From JBJHDF01 sp050486405 (GTDB lineage Bacteria; Pseudomonadota; Gammaproteobacteria; Pseudomonadales; Cellvibrionaceae): a stretch of DNA of 64,000 nucleotides. Each line of letters opens with the position of its first letter. Within the stretch, counting starts at the first letter, position 1. A program made the position numbers and the translations under genes. The notes under the pieces were generated by a model that saw nothing but the letters and a program-made list of their open reading frames with translations, did not search any database and was not told the origin of the DNA. Where the stretch lies: assembly GCA_050486405.1 (NCBI GenBank), contig JBJHDF010000003.1, positions 62,001 through 126,000 on the forward strand. The letters run 5' to 3'. Of the stretch, positions 9,369 to 19,253 are shown one piece after another.

Positions 9369-9695
9369 ATGACACCGGAGAAAACCAAGCGCCAGATCCG
9401 CGAGGAACTGGACAGGGCCACCGCCCAATATCTCGACTGCGGCGGGCGTATCGATCAGGTACCGCCCGGTGTCAGCGGGCGCGATGAAAAGGCGCCCCTG
9501 CCTCCGGTATTCAATGCCGGCAAGGCCAGCGAGCAACGCACACCGGTGCCCGAAGTCGTCGCGGCGGTCGAGGCCCGCCGTCAGGCGCCGCCGTCGCTGC
9601 GCAAGGGCGCCCGGCGCGGCGGCAAAGCTCCCAAACGCGAATTGATTCTGGACGATTTTGGCCAGCCGCTGCGCTGGGAATGGGTGGATCAATAG
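9369..9695 (+). CDS. Small basic protein, hypothetical
   Basis: 108 residues from the ATG at 9369; an open frame from 9267 adds a cysteine- and proline-rich segment with no sign of coding. The N-terminal third is a predicted helix ending in AQYLDCGGRIDQVPPGVSG. The middle is low-complexity and basic (RKGARRGGKAPKR), and the end is an aromatic tail LRWEWVDQ. Similar GG-I-x-x-V segments occur in small proteobacterial RNA-polymerase-associated proteins, but I would not assign it. Between the divergent queE and convergent mgtE. Confidence 0.55.
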   Translation: MTPEKTKRQIREELDRATAQYLDCGGRIDQVPPGVSGRDEKAPLPPVFNAGKASEQRTPVPEVVAAVEARRQAPPSLRKGARRGGKAPKRELILDDFGQPLRWEWVDQ

Positions 9696-9740
9696 AGGAA
9701 TGAGCAGCGTCCCTGCCACCGTGATACGGATACCTTCCCG

Positions 9741-11090
9741 CTAACCGGTGGTTATCCCGAGCAGGGCGGTAGCGATGGTAAAGTAGATCAGAATGCCACA
9801 AATATCGGCGATAGACGTGATCAGCGGCGCGCTGGCCGTGGCCGGGTCCAGTTTGAAGCGGGTGAGGATGAAGGGCAGTAACATACCGATCATGCTGCCC
9901 ATGATTACCACCAACACCATGGAAATGGCCACCACCATGCCCACCTCGGGACCACCGCGCCAGATACCCAGGCCCCAGACCGCCAGGCCCATGGTAATGC
10001 CCAAGGCGGCGGAGACGCCCAGCTCCTTGCCCCAGAGACGGAACCAGTCGCGCACCTGAACATCGCCAGTAGCCAGTGCACGCACCATCAGCGTCGAAGC
10101 CTGAGTGCCGGCGTTACCACTTGACGCCACCACCATGGGCAGGAAAAACACAAGAGCGAACACGGCTTCAATGGTCGCCTCAAAATAGGCGATGCCGGCG
10201 CCACTGAAAATGTTCACAAACACCAACAGTACCAACCAGCCCACGCGCTTGCGATAGAGCAGCGAGGGCCGTGCGTCGCGCAGACTGAGATCGATGGCAC
10301 CCACAGCACCGATCTTGTGGAAGTCCTCGGTGTGTTCTTCTTCCACCACGTCCATCACGTCGTCGACGGTGACCACACCGAGCAGCGCGCCGTGATTGTC
10401 CACCACCGGCAGCGCGGTGATATCGTAGTGCTGAATCATACGCACGGCTTCGGTACGCTCCTCTGCGGCAAAGATGCTGACCGGCTCACCAGTCACCACT
10501 TCCTCCACTTTTTTGTCGGGGTTTTCCAACACCAGCTTTTTCAGGCTGACGGTTCCCTGCAGACGGCCCTTGTTATCAGTGACGTAGAGGGTGTTGATGG
10601 TTTCCTGATCGTCACTGTGAGCGCGCACATGATCCAGTGCCCTGGCCAGGGTCCAGTTCTCGCGTAGCGTTATAAAACCAGTGGTCATCAAGCGGCCGGC
10701 ACTGTCTTCCGGGTAACCCAATTGCTTCAGGGCGTGCTTGATTTCCGCCGGCGTCAGCAATTTGAGCAGTTGTTCAACCTCGTCGGCGGGCAGAGCTTCG
10801 AGCAGTGCCGTGCGGTCATCCGGAGACAGCCCACTGAGAATCAGCCGGCCGGCATCGTCATCCATAAACTGCAACAGCGGATACTGCTGTGTATCTGGCA
10901 GGTAAGAAAAAATATCGGACCAGGTGTCCCTGGGCAGTTCTTCGAGCGTACGCGCTACAGTTTCCGGCGCCAGGCCTTCCAGGCCAGCGGCAATATCCTG
11001 CACGTGCATCTGCTCACACAACTCAGCGATTTCGCTCCAGGCTTCGTGCTCAATCAGATCGTGCAGCAGGGTGCTGTTGGTTTGTTCCAT
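9741..11090 (-). CDS. mgtE: Magnesium transporter MgtE
   Basis: Homodimeric Mg2+ channel of the inner membrane. 449 residues in the usual order: N-terminal superhelical domain (about 1-130), two CBS domains (about 135-255, including ALPVVDNHGALLGVVTVDDV), a plug helix, then five membrane segments. The signature PMVVASSGNAGTQASTLMVRA lies at the pore region. The N and CBS domains sense cytoplasmic Mg2+ and gate the pore in studied members. ATG start at 11090; a possible co-transcribed gene lies 97 bp upstream. Confidence 0.95.
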   Translation of the reverse strand: MEQTNSTLLHDLIEHEAWSEIAELCEQMHVQDIAAGLEGLAPETVARTLEELPRDTWSDIFSYLPDTQQYPLLQFMDDDAGRLILSGLSPDDRTALLEALPADEVEQLLKLLTPAEIKHALKQLGYPEDSAGRLMTTGFITLRENWTLARALDHVRAHSDDQETINTLYVTDNKGRLQGTVSLKKLVLENPDKKVEEVVTGEPVSIFAAEERTEAVRMIQHYDITALPVVDNHGALLGVVTVDDVMDVVEEEHTEDFHKIGAVGAIDLSLRDARPSLLYRKRVGWLVLLVFVNIFSGAGIAYFEATIEAVFALVFFLPMVVASSGNAGTQASTLMVRALATGDVQVRDWFRLWGKELGVSAALGITMGLAVWGLGIWRGGPEVGMVVAISMVLVVIMGSMIGMLLPFILTRFKLDPATASAPLITSIADICGILIYFTIATALLGITTG

Positions 11091-11187
11091 GGCTATGTCC
11101 TCTTGTTCTTTGCCGAAGGGCGCAGCAGATAGTTTACACGCCCTTCATTACTGTAGTGTGGCAACCGCTGCTCGCGCAGCGACCGGT

Positions 11188-11856
11188 TCAAAAGGCCCAG
11201 GCGAACCCCAGGGTCAACCAGTCGTCATCACTGTCGGACACCACACGGCCGTAGCTGAAATCCAGATGACCCTCACCCGCCGCCAGGCGCACGCCAGCCT
11301 GGGCTTCGGTGCCACCGCGGTGTGTGCCATAGGTCTCGGCAATCAGGTTGATGTTAGAGATAACACCCAGATCCAGCCCCAGGCCCCACACAGCGGCATC
11401 GTCATCTTTGGCTTCATGGCCCCAACCCAGGTTGGTGTGCAGCACCAGTTGGTCGCTGATGGCCACACTAACCGGGACATAGATCACGGCGCCATCAAAC
11501 TCGCGCAGGGAATCGCTGTGCAGTGTGGCCAGCGCCAGGCCCCAGCCAAAGCCCCCTTGCTCCAGGTCGCGCATCAGCGTTTTAGCCGCCAGTTCAACCC
11601 ACAGCTCACTGCCGGGCGATACCCGGCTCAGGCCCACGGCCAGCTCCAGATTGCCCCAGGGGTTACAGGCGGGCATCACTGTCAGTGCACTGACGCTGCT
11701 GTCAGTGCGGGCGTACCACACTTCCAGCTCACAGCTGCCGGCATCAACCAGAGTGGCATCGTCCACCGCGTAGTGACCGCCAGCGGCCGTGGCCGTTTGC
11801 AGGTTGAAGATACCGACAACGCCCAGCAGGCACGTACAAAATTTCCTGTACCACAT
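11188..11856 (-). CDS. Exported protein, probable small beta-barrel
   Basis: 222 residues from the ATG at 11856, chosen because CTGGAGGT lies at the right distance upstream; the frame extends to 12036 without support. Residues 1-25 form a signal peptide ending in TATAA. The mature part alternates polar and hydrophobic residues, with repeated short strands such as LELAVGLSRV and QAGVRLAAGEGHLDFSYG. It ends in a phenylalanine (LGFAWAF), as outer membrane barrels recognised by BamA do. No named family was recognised; localisation is inference. Confidence 0.55.
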   Translation of the reverse strand: MWYRKFCTCLLGVVGIFNLQTATAAGGHYAVDDATLVDAGSCELEVWYARTDSSVSALTVMPACNPWGNLELAVGLSRVSPGSELWVELAAKTLMRDLEQGGFGWGLALATLHSDSLREFDGAVIYVPVSVAISDQLVLHTNLGWGHEAKDDDAAVWGLGLDLGVISNINLIAETYGTHRGGTEAQAGVRLAAGEGHLDFSYGRVVSDSDDDWLTLGFAWAF

Positions 11857-12259
11857 ACAAACCTCCAGATAATTCGGATAAAGGTCAAATCTGGCTGCCA
11901 AAGCACAGGTTACCCCAGCGTTCAGGCAGCAGCAATAAAGCAAATGGCGAAGTGGTAAGTGAAAAAATCCGGGCAATATGAAGCCGCAACCCAACTGCGC
12001 TGCAATTGAACAGAAACGCACGCGAGATCCAGCCAACGACGGCAGGCTACACGGGGCTTGTGGGAACTTTGCTGTCGGAAAATACCAACCCGCTCTCTAC
12101 CTCGTTTCGGCAAAAAGCGTGGTGGTTTGTCAGAAGGGAAAACCGGAGAGCTTAATGCGGGAACGAAGTGTGGATACAGCTACTACAGCTTGCGTCCAAG
12201 GTCGTTTTACTCCTCTGGTTAGGGCGACGGCGCGGATTCTACCAAAGCGCAAGGCAATG
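11857..12259. other. 403-bp gap with no recognisable gene
   Basis: Between the exported protein and the GFA-like gene. Both strands were read for small open frames, tRNA-like folds and 6S-like RNA, and nothing convincing was seen. The only supported element is the ribosome site of the gene at 11856. It may hold promoters or a leader RNA. Confidence 0.4.
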
Positions 12260-12880
12260 TCAAGACTTCCAGTTTTCGCGGCGGATATTGACCGCCTTCA
12301 GTTCTTCGTCGGTCAATACTTTGGGCGCGACGGTGGGCAGCCCGGTGTCGGCGTGAAAGAAAGGCGTTTGCCGATAGCGCCCCAGAACGCGTCCACTCAA
12401 GAGCAAGCGGCACAAGTAGAACAGGCCGAGCAGCATGCGCGGGGAGTTGGCCGGCACGGGACCCTTGGCGCTCTCACCGTTGGCGCGAAGGCAAACCGAG
12501 CCGAACGCGTCTGTTACGGCGGTGTCATCGCCGACCAGGCAGGCCCGCGACAGGCCGACAAAGGCCACTTTGTAATTGGCGGGTGTATTGCCAAGCGGCG
12601 TATTGCAACAGCGGGTGTACCAGCGCAACAGACCCTGCTCGGTCAACCTCATACACGCGATTGAACCCTGGCCCTGGGTAAAGACAATTTGACGCGGTGA
12701 TGTCTGCACGACGTCGGAGCCACCGGCAGTGTCGAGCAGTTCATCGGCCCTGTTCAGATAATGGGCAAACGCCTGACAGTCCTGGCAGTAACAGATCACC
12801 CGGCAACCTGGTTTTGGCGACAGGATATAGCCGCGAACCTCTCCACACCGACATTGCAGTTCGTGTTTTTTCTGTTCCAT
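12260..12880 (-). CDS. DUF6151/GFA-like zinc-binding protein
   Basis: 206 residues. Cysteines at 10 and 12 (LQCRCGEV), 26, 30, 32 and 35 (CRVICYCQDC) and a later RCCNTPLG follow the zinc pattern of the glutathione-dependent formaldehyde-activating (GFA) superfamily. The C-terminal half contains a hydrophobic stretch (LLGLFYLCRLLLSG). Proteins of this type are usually annotated as DUF6151; the substrate is unknown. It stands alone, 87 bp upstream of the acyltransferase gene on the same strand. Confidence 0.7.
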   Translation of the reverse strand: MEQKKHELQCRCGEVRGYILSPKPGCRVICYCQDCQAFAHYLNRADELLDTAGGSDVVQTSPRQIVFTQGQGSIACMRLTEQGLLRWYTRCCNTPLGNTPANYKVAFVGLSRACLVGDDTAVTDAFGSVCLRANGESAKGPVPANSPRMLLGLFYLCRLLLSGRVLGRYRQTPFFHADTGLPTVAPKVLTDEELKAVNIRRENWKS

Positions 12881-12967
12881 CGCCGCCGTACCGTCCGTTA
12901 GCTGTGATGCGGCCAGTATATCACCCAGACGGCACCGCCAATGTGTACCGCGTTCGCGAATTCAGTA

Positions 12968-13918
12968 TTAGCGGGCCTTTGCGCGCCGTCGCCGGGGAGG
13001 ATAAACGGGCGGCTCGCCGGGCGGGCGGGTCTTGAAGCGGCGATGTACCCACCAGTACTGGGTGGGATAGCGCCGCACCGCCTGTTCTATGGCGCTGTTG
13101 ATACGGGCGGCGTCGGCCCGGTCATCCCCGCTGGGGTAGTCGACGAACGGCGGGTGAAATTCGATGTGGTAGTAACCCTGGGCATCCCGGTAATGGCTGG
13201 TGGTCATAACGGTGGCGTTGCCCATGCGGGCCAGGCGCGCCGTGCCGGTGATGGTGGCGGTTTCCACGCCAAAAAAAGGCGCGAAGACACTGTGGCTGGC
13301 GCCGTAATCCTGATCCGGCGCGTACCAGACCACCCTGCCCTGGCGCAGTCGTCGCACCATCTGCCGGGTGTCGTTGCGGTGAATGACCTCGCCGCTGAAT
13401 TGCTGTCGGGAGTGGGCGATCACCCAGGCCAGCACCGGGTTGGGGCCGCGGCGGTAGAGCAGATCGTAGTCCACATGCCGGGCGAGAAACCGGCCGCAGA
13501 TATCCAGGGTGCTGTAATGGGCGCCAACCAGTAGCACCCCCTTGCCCCGAGCCAGAGCGTCGTCCAGGTGTTCCTTGCCGTGTACCCGATCCAGCCCCCG
13601 CAGCTTGCGCTCGCTGCCCCAGAACGCCAGCGCGGTTTCCGTTACGCCGATGCCCAGTTCGCGCATAACGCCGCGCACCAGTTCTCGCCGCTCGCGTGGC
13701 GACAGATCGGGGAAACAGAGGTCGATATTGATTTGCGTCACCCGGCGCCGGGGCCGGGCCAAGTGATAAAACAGCCAGCCGATGCCCCGCCCCACGGTCA
13801 TTGAAACCGGCAGCGGCAGCACCGCCAGCAGTTTGAGAAAACCGACACCCACCCAGGTGGGCCAGTACCAGGGCGCCAACAGCGCCGGACTGAAACTGGG
13901 GGAACTTTGCTGACTCAA
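12968..13918 (-). CDS. Lipid A biosynthesis acyltransferase (LpxL/HtrB type)
   Basis: Inner-membrane enzyme adding a secondary acyl chain to Kdo-lipid A from acyl-ACP. 316 residues. An N-terminal hydrophobic helix (about 18-38) anchors it. The catalytic HxxxxD is HYSTLD in LLVGAHYSTLDICG, and APDQDYG and FFGVETATITG are conserved in the family. Which chain it adds (LpxL, LpxM or LpxP role) cannot be told. The C-terminal tail is proline- and arginine-rich. Confidence 0.9.
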   Translation of the reverse strand: MSQQSSPSFSPALLAPWYWPTWVGVGFLKLLAVLPLPVSMTVGRGIGWLFYHLARPRRRVTQINIDLCFPDLSPRERRELVRGVMRELGIGVTETALAFWGSERKLRGLDRVHGKEHLDDALARGKGVLLVGAHYSTLDICGRFLARHVDYDLLYRRGPNPVLAWVIAHSRQQFSGEVIHRNDTRQMVRRLRQGRVVWYAPDQDYGASHSVFAPFFGVETATITGTARLARMGNATVMTTSHYRDAQGYYHIEFHPPFVDYPSGDDRADAARINSAIEQAVRRYPTQYWWVHRRFKTRPPGEPPVYPPRRRRAKAR

Positions 13919-14033
13919 GGGTTACTCCCAACCACGGAAAACGGGGAGTATATCAAGACTGGTGCGGCAACACTGGAAACCCGCCGCTCGATCTGCCACA
14001 GTTAGAACCTGATCTCAGCAGCGGCGCTTTCTC

Positions 14034-14399
14034 ATGCCCCATATACACGCGGCCAACGATCCGGGTGACGACAACCGCATCGACGAGTTGTCCGCCCGCC
14101 TGAATGACAAGCTGGTGGATCTGCAAAAGCAGAAACTGGCGCTGCACCAGGCTCACCAGAGCCTGGAGGATCCGGCAGCGCGGCAGTTGCTGGAAAACGA
14201 TATGGCCGCGCTGAGCCGCATCGAGCGGAAACTGGAAAAGTCCCGGGAGTTGGCCTGGCAGGCCTATCGGCTACGCCAGCAATCCCTCACCAACACCAAG
14301 CGCCTGCACCGCCGGCGCCGGCTGGCATTGGGATTGTTTCTGTTCGGCAGTCTGGGCGCCGCCTTCCTGTTGGGCCTGTTGATCTGGCAGGCGCTCTAA
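14034..14399 (+). CDS. Coiled-coil tail-anchored membrane protein, hypothetical
   Basis: 121 residues. Residues about 15-90 are charged and heptad-like (DELSARLNDKLVDLQKQK and onwards), predicting a coiled coil. After a basic RLHRRRRLA stretch, one hydrophobic helix (LGLFLFGSLGAAFLLGLLIW) closes the protein, giving N-in tail-anchored topology. It runs tail-to-tail with grxD, only 2 bp apart. No family recognised. Confidence 0.6.
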   Translation: MPHIHAANDPGDDNRIDELSARLNDKLVDLQKQKLALHQAHQSLEDPAARQLLENDMAALSRIERKLEKSRELAWQAYRLRQQSLTNTKRLHRRRRLALGLFLFGSLGAAFLLGLLIWQAL

Positions 14400-14401
14400 G
14401 C

Positions 14402-14722
14402 CTACTCTCTTGCCGCCGCGTCCTCCAGCAGGGGTTGCAGTTCACCTTTTTCGTGCATCTCCGTGACTATGTCACAGCCGCCGACCAGCTCCCCTTTGAC
14501 CCACAACTGCGGAAAGGTGGGCCAGTTGCCATACAGGGGCAGGCCGCTGCGAATCTCGGGATTTGCCAGCACATCCACATAGGCAAAACGCTGGCCACAG
14601 GCCATGACCGCCTGGGCGGTGCGCTGGGAAAACCCGCACTGGGGCGCATTGGGCGAGCCTTTCATGTAGAGAATCACCGGGTTTTCACTGATCTGCTGCT
14701 TGATGGTTTCCTGTACGTCCAT
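14402..14722 (-). CDS. grxD: Monothiol glutaredoxin
   Basis: Iron-sulfur cluster carrier and chaperone. 106 residues. The active site is CGFS in SPNAPQCGFSQRTAQ; GNWPTFPQLWVKGELVGGCDI holds the glutathione-binding TFPQ and GG-D motifs. In E. coli, Grx4 works with BolA-type proteins; no bolA is seen here. A palindromic repeat (14792-14885) lies upstream of its start. Confidence 0.95.
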   Translation of the reverse strand: MDVQETIKQQISENPVILYMKGSPNAPQCGFSQRTAQAVMACGQRFAYVDVLANPEIRSGLPLYGNWPTFPQLWVKGELVGGCDIVTEMHEKGELQPLLEDAAARE

Positions 14723-14791
14723 AGGACTATTTTAACCTCTGACTGTGGTTTAAAAGACTCAAGGTTCGGACTTCGATGCCAGAAGCCCGGT

Positions 14792-14885
14792 CCGGGGATG
14801 CCTTTCCAGGACTCGCCGTAAACCCCTCCCTGGGGGCTCGAGCACAGCATCCATGCTGTGCACGGTCCCGGAAAGGCATCCCCGG
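14792..14885. repeat. Interspersed palindromic repeat, copy 1
   Basis: Arms CCGGGGATGCCTTTCC (14792-14807) and GGAAAGGCATCCCCGG (14870-14885) are exact inverted repeats. They flank an asymmetric centre reading ACTCGCCGTAAACCCCTCCCTGG, GGGGCTCGAGCACAGCATCC, ATGCTGTGCACGGTCCC. The centre is shared with copies at 19031-19185 and, inverted, 19254-19334. It lies between grxD and hrpA. Confidence 0.85.
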
Positions 14886-14975
14886 CCCTGGCTGGTACCC
14901 AACTGAAAGCACTGGGATCCGAAGCTTGAATTCAAGGATGTGAGGAATGATTTTACAGCAGTGCCCCAGCCTCCG

Positions 14976-17900
14976 TCACCTTTGCTCTGGGAAACCTAAG
15001 GCCTGCTGCCACTGCCGGTCCAGGCGCTTGCCGGAAATAGGCACCAGGGTTTTTAGGCTCTGGGCGAACAGGGAGACGCGCAGCTCCTCGATCCACCAGC
15101 GGTAATCCTGCAGTTCGGGATTCAGCGCCAAGCGATATTCGCCCTCAGCCGCCAGATAATCGGCCAGCCGCTGCCAGTGGGCCTGGGGCTCGGCCAGCAG
15201 CAATCGGTCGCGCCGAGCATCCAGAGGCGCTTTTTCCAGACGCAGCTGCAGGGCGCGCAGGTAACGCGGGTACTGCTGAAACCAGCGCGGCGGCGTATCG
15301 AAGATCACCTGAGGGGCAAACAGTTGCTGCAACTGCTGCTGTATGTCACTCAATGTAAAGGCCAACGGCAACTGACTTTTATGCTGCTTCAGGGTTTTGC
15401 GAATAGCCACCAACAAGTTGAGACTCTTGATCAGAATATCCTCCAGCGCCTGGGTACAGGGCACCAGCTCCGCCCTGCCCTGCGCCAGACATTGCTCAAA
15501 CGCGGCCTGATCCGCTGGTAAGGATCCGTCCGGCAGCAAGCAGCACTGCGCCAGCGCGGCCATAATTAGATCATCAGCCACCGCCTCGCGCCCGCCCATA
15601 TCCGCCACCGACAGCCCCAACTGGTGCTGCTTCAGCAATTCCTTCTGCAGGTATTTCACCGTCTGGCCAAGGGATAAAAACAGCAACCGCACCACACCGC
15701 GACGGGTAAGCGCGCGCGCGCGATCCGGGTCGTCCAGCACCTGCAGCGCCACCGACTGCCCCTGATCCACCAGCGCCGGGTAGGCGCGAATGACAATACC
15801 GGCGCGCTGCAACTGCACCGTTTGCGACAGGTTGCCGAAATCCCAGGTGGTGATACCGGTACGTTCGATACTGTCGGCGGCGGACTGAATATTTTCCTGC
15901 ACTTCCTCGCGGTAGCGCTGGCGCAACAGCTCCAGGTCGCGGCTGGAATCCATGACCTTGCCGTTGTCGTCCAGCACCCGGATATTCATGCGGTAGAAAT
16001 CATCCAGCTTGTCGGTGTTCCAGGCATCGGCGGGGATGGCCAGGGCGGAGTGACGCTGCAACTGGTGCGCGAGCATGTCGGTCAGCGGCACATTGTCGGG
16101 CTTCAAGCCCGCCAGCGCCTTGTCCACCCAGTCCGGTACCGGAACAAAGTGTCGGCGCCACTGTTTGGGCAGACTTTTCACCAGGGCGATGCACTTGTCG
16201 CGCAGCATGCCCGGCACCAGCCACTCCAGACGCTGGGCCGGCACCTGGTGCAACAGGCTGACCGGCACTTCCAGCGTCACGCCGTCGTCGTCGCCACCCG
16301 GCGCAAACTGGTAGCGCAGTGGCAACTCCATGCCGCGCCAGTGCAGGCGATCGGGAAACTGCGCCTCGGTAACATCGCCGGCACCGTGGCGCATCAGGAT
16401 GTCGCGGGACAAAAACAGCAACTGCGGATTATCCCGCTCCGCCTGTTTGCGCCACTGCTCGAAAGCGGCGCGGTTGTGGCACTGCGGCGGCAGACGCTCG
16501 CTGTAAAAATCCACAATCACCTGTTCGTCGGCAAGTATGTCCCGACGCCGGGACTTGGCTTCCAGCGCATCCAGCTCGGCCACCAGGGCGCGGTTGTGCC
16601 GGAAAAACGCCGGCGGTTCGCCGCGCCGGCGCTCAGGCCAGTAGCGACCCTCCACCAGTGCCGCACGGATAAACACTTCCCGGCTGGTGTCAGGGTCGAT
16701 CCTGCCGTAGCTGACCTGGCGTTTGGCCACCAGCACCAGACCGTAGAGGCTGATTTTTTCGTAGGCCAGCACCTGACCGCTGCGAGCGTCGTAGTGCGGC
16801 TCGAAATGCTCGCGCTTGACAAGATGCTCCGCCGCCTCAAGTATCCACTCCGGCTCCACCTTGGCCACCGTGTGCGCAAACAGACGCGAGGTTTCCAGCA
16901 GCTCGCCCGCCACCAGCCATTTGGGCCGTTTTTTCGCCTGGGACGAGCCGGGGAAAATGGCAAATTTGCGATTGCGCGCCCCCAGATATTCCCGGTCCTC
17001 GTGGTGACAGCCGACATTGCCCAACAGACCGGTGAGCAGCGCGCGATGCACCGCCGCGTAGTCGGCCGGCTCACTGTTCTCGCGCAGGCCCATGACCTTG
17101 CCCGCCACCCGTAACTGGTGATGCAGATCGCGCCACTCGCGCCAGCGCAGATAGGAGATGAATTCCTTTTTGCACAGTTTGCGCAGTTGATTCTGCGACA
17201 GCGCCAGGCGTTGCTCTTCCAGGTAGTGCCAGAGATTGACGTAACCGATAAAGTCCGACTGCTCGTGCCGGAAACGACGGTGCTGCTGATCCGCCGCCTG
17301 CTGCCGGTCGGCGGGTCGCTCCCGGGGATCCTGCACCGCCAGACCGCTGACAATGATCAGCAGTTCACGCACGCAATTGAGATCGCGCGCCGCCAGCAGC
17401 ATACGCGCCAATTGCGGGTCCACCGACAACTGACTCAGCTCGCGACCCAAAGTGGTGAGACGATTGCTGCCGTCAACCGCGTGCAATTCTTCCAGCAACT
17501 TGAAGCCGTCCTTGATCAGGCGCGAATCCGGCGGATCGATAAAGGGAAAGCGGTGAATATCGCCCATGCGCTGGTGCAGCATCTGCAGAATCACCGCCGC
17601 CAGATTGGTGCGCAGAATTTCCGCGTCGGTGTAGGCCGGCCGCGACCGAAAATCCTCTTCGCTGTACAGGCGAATACAGATGCCTTCGCTGGTGCGCCCG
17701 CAGCGACCCTTGCGCTGGTTGGCGCTGGCCTGGGAGATGGGCTCCACCGGCAGGCGTTGCACCTTGGTGCGATAACTGTAACGACTCAGGCGGGCAAAGC
17801 CCGGGTCGATCACATAGCGGATGCCGGGCACGGTAATGGACGTTTCCGCCACATTGGTGGCCAGCACCACCCGGCGTCCGCGATGGGGCGCGAATACTTT

Positions 17901-18914
17901 CTGCTGCTCGGCCATACTCAGGCGCGCGTAGAAGGGCAATATCTCCAGGTGCGGAAAACCCGCCTTGCGCAATCCCTGGGCGGTTTCGCGAATATCACGC
18001 TCGCCGCTGAGAAACACCAGAATATCGCCGCCGCGTTGCGTCCCCGCACTACTGCCCTGACGCTTTTCAAAGTCTTCAATCTCGGCAACGGCTTCTATGA
18101 TCGTCTGCACCGGGTCGTCCTGTTCCGGTGCCGGCGGTCGATACCAGACGTCTACCGGGTAGGTACGACCGGAGACCTCAATGATGGGAGCATTGTCGAA
18201 ATGCCGGGAAAATCGTTCCAGATCGATAGTGGCCGAGGTAATGATCAGTTTCAGGTCCGGACGCTTGGGCAACAACTGTTTGAGATAGCCCAGCAGGAAG
18301 TCGATATTGAGGCTGCGCTCGTGGGCTTCGTCGACAATCAGGGTGTCGTACTGATTGAGCCAGGGATCGCGCTGAATTTCCGCCAGCAGTATGCCGTCGG
18401 TCATCACCTTGATCAGGCTGTGTTCGCTGCTCTGCTCGGTAAAGCGCACCTGATAGCCGACGCGATCCCCCAGACTGGTGTCCAACTCTTCGGCGACGCG
18501 AGCTGCCACAGTGCGGGCGGCAATGCGTCGGGGTTGGGTGTGGCCGATGGTGCCGGTGATCCCGCGCCCCAGTTCCAGGCAGATTTTTGGTACCTGGGTG
18601 GTTTTGCCCGAGCCGGTCTCGCCGGCCAGCACGACGACCTGATGTTCGCTGATGAGCCGGGCTATATCCTCGCGTTTGTCGCTGATGGGCAGTTGCGGCG
18701 GGTATTCGATGTGCGCCGGCACCTGCTCGCGCCGCCGCTGCGCCCGCAGGACTGAGGAGTCTCTGGCCTGCTGCCACTTGTCCAGCCCCCCTGCCACGTC
18801 CTTGCCGGCAGCCGAGCGCTTTTCCAGATCCGCAAGCTGCCGCCGCAACCGGTGGCGGTCGCGGATCATGGTCTCGTCCAGGGATTGACGCAGTTGTGTC
18901 CAGTGGGGAGTCAT
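14976..18914 (-). CDS. hrpA: ATP-dependent RNA helicase HrpA
   Basis: DEAH/RHA-family helicase of 1312 residues (E. coli HrpA has 1300), implicated in clearing stalled ribosomes. In order: Walker A GETGSGKTTQVPK (about residue 98), DEAH box in IVDEAHERSLN, SATID, helicase C domain with VLATNVAETSITVPG and QRKGRCGR. Winged-helix and OB-fold regions follow, then a long C-terminal domain special to HrpA. Palindromic repeats lie on both sides of the gene. Confidence 0.96.
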   Translation of the reverse strand: MTPHWTQLRQSLDETMIRDRHRLRRQLADLEKRSAAGKDVAGGLDKWQQARDSSVLRAQRRREQVPAHIEYPPQLPISDKREDIARLISEHQVVVLAGETGSGKTTQVPKICLELGRGITGTIGHTQPRRIAARTVAARVAEELDTSLGDRVGYQVRFTEQSSEHSLIKVMTDGILLAEIQRDPWLNQYDTLIVDEAHERSLNIDFLLGYLKQLLPKRPDLKLIITSATIDLERFSRHFDNAPIIEVSGRTYPVDVWYRPPAPEQDDPVQTIIEAVAEIEDFEKRQGSSAGTQRGGDILVFLSGERDIRETAQGLRKAGFPHLEILPFYARLSMAEQQKVFAPHRGRRVVLATNVAETSITVPGIRYVIDPGFARLSRYSYRTKVQRLPVEPISQASANQRKGRCGRTSEGICIRLYSEEDFRSRPAYTDAEILRTNLAAVILQMLHQRMGDIHRFPFIDPPDSRLIKDGFKLLEELHAVDGSNRLTTLGRELSQLSVDPQLARMLLAARDLNCVRELLIIVSGLAVQDPRERPADRQQAADQQHRRFRHEQSDFIGYVNLWHYLEEQRLALSQNQLRKLCKKEFISYLRWREWRDLHHQLRVAGKVMGLRENSEPADYAAVHRALLTGLLGNVGCHHEDREYLGARNRKFAIFPGSSQAKKRPKWLVAGELLETSRLFAHTVAKVEPEWILEAAEHLVKREHFEPHYDARSGQVLAYEKISLYGLVLVAKRQVSYGRIDPDTSREVFIRAALVEGRYWPERRRGEPPAFFRHNRALVAELDALEAKSRRRDILADEQVIVDFYSERLPPQCHNRAAFEQWRKQAERDNPQLLFLSRDILMRHGAGDVTEAQFPDRLHWRGMELPLRYQFAPGGDDDGVTLEVPVSLLHQVPAQRLEWLVPGMLRDKCIALVKSLPKQWRRHFVPVPDWVDKALAGLKPDNVPLTDMLAHQLQRHSALAIPADAWNTDKLDDFYRMNIRVLDDNGKVMDSSRDLELLRQRYREEVQENIQSAADSIERTGITTWDFGNLSQTVQLQRAGIVIRAYPALVDQGQSVALQVLDDPDRARALTRRGVVRLLFLSLGQTVKYLQKELLKQHQLGLSVADMGGREAVADDLIMAALAQCCLLPDGSLPADQAAFEQCLAQGRAELVPCTQALEDILIKSLNLLVAIRKTLKQHKSQLPLAFTLSDIQQQLQQLFAPQVIFDTPPRWFQQYPRYLRALQLRLEKAPLDARRDRLLLAEPQAHWQRLADYLAAEGEYRLALNPELQDYRWWIEELRVSLFAQSLKTLVPISGKRLDRQWQQALGFPEQR

Positions 18915-19030
18915 GGCAGCCCTTCAACTTTCGGGGCGGCCATGATAGCAAATTGACGGGTAAAGGTTGGAACGAACGCACTTCTGATTTTTCAGGGTGG
19001 GTCGTTCTTTTCTCTATGGGTGCCAACGGC

Positions 19031-19185
19031 GGAGGTTGGCGCAGTGCTTCCGGGACACGCCGTAAACCCGGCCCCTACGCGCTCCCGGCGCTCCGGGACA
19101 CTTCCCACTTCCCTGTGGGTCGTCCATGGGGGCTCGGACACAGCATCCCTGCTGAGTACGGTCCCGGAAGCACTACCCCAACCTC
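19031..19185. repeat. Interspersed palindromic repeat, copy 2
   Basis: Arms at 19031-19056 and 19160-19185 match as inverted repeats at 23 of 26 positions (core AGTGCTTCCGGGAC and its complement). The centre repeats the GGGACACGCCGTAAACCC, GGGGGCTCGGACACAGCATCC, TACGGTCCC pattern of copy 1, with about 50 bp of extra sequence between the first two blocks. It lies between hrpA and dps. Confidence 0.85.
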
Positions 19186-19253
19186 CTCAAACATCGGTAC
19201 TTCGAACTGGCTAAAAACAGAGCGCAGTACTTTCCGATTTAAGGGATTGGGGG

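Noticed and set aside
11857..12259. Possible 6S or other RNA gene
   Set aside because: No long imperfect hairpin with a central bubble and no strong promoter-terminator pair.
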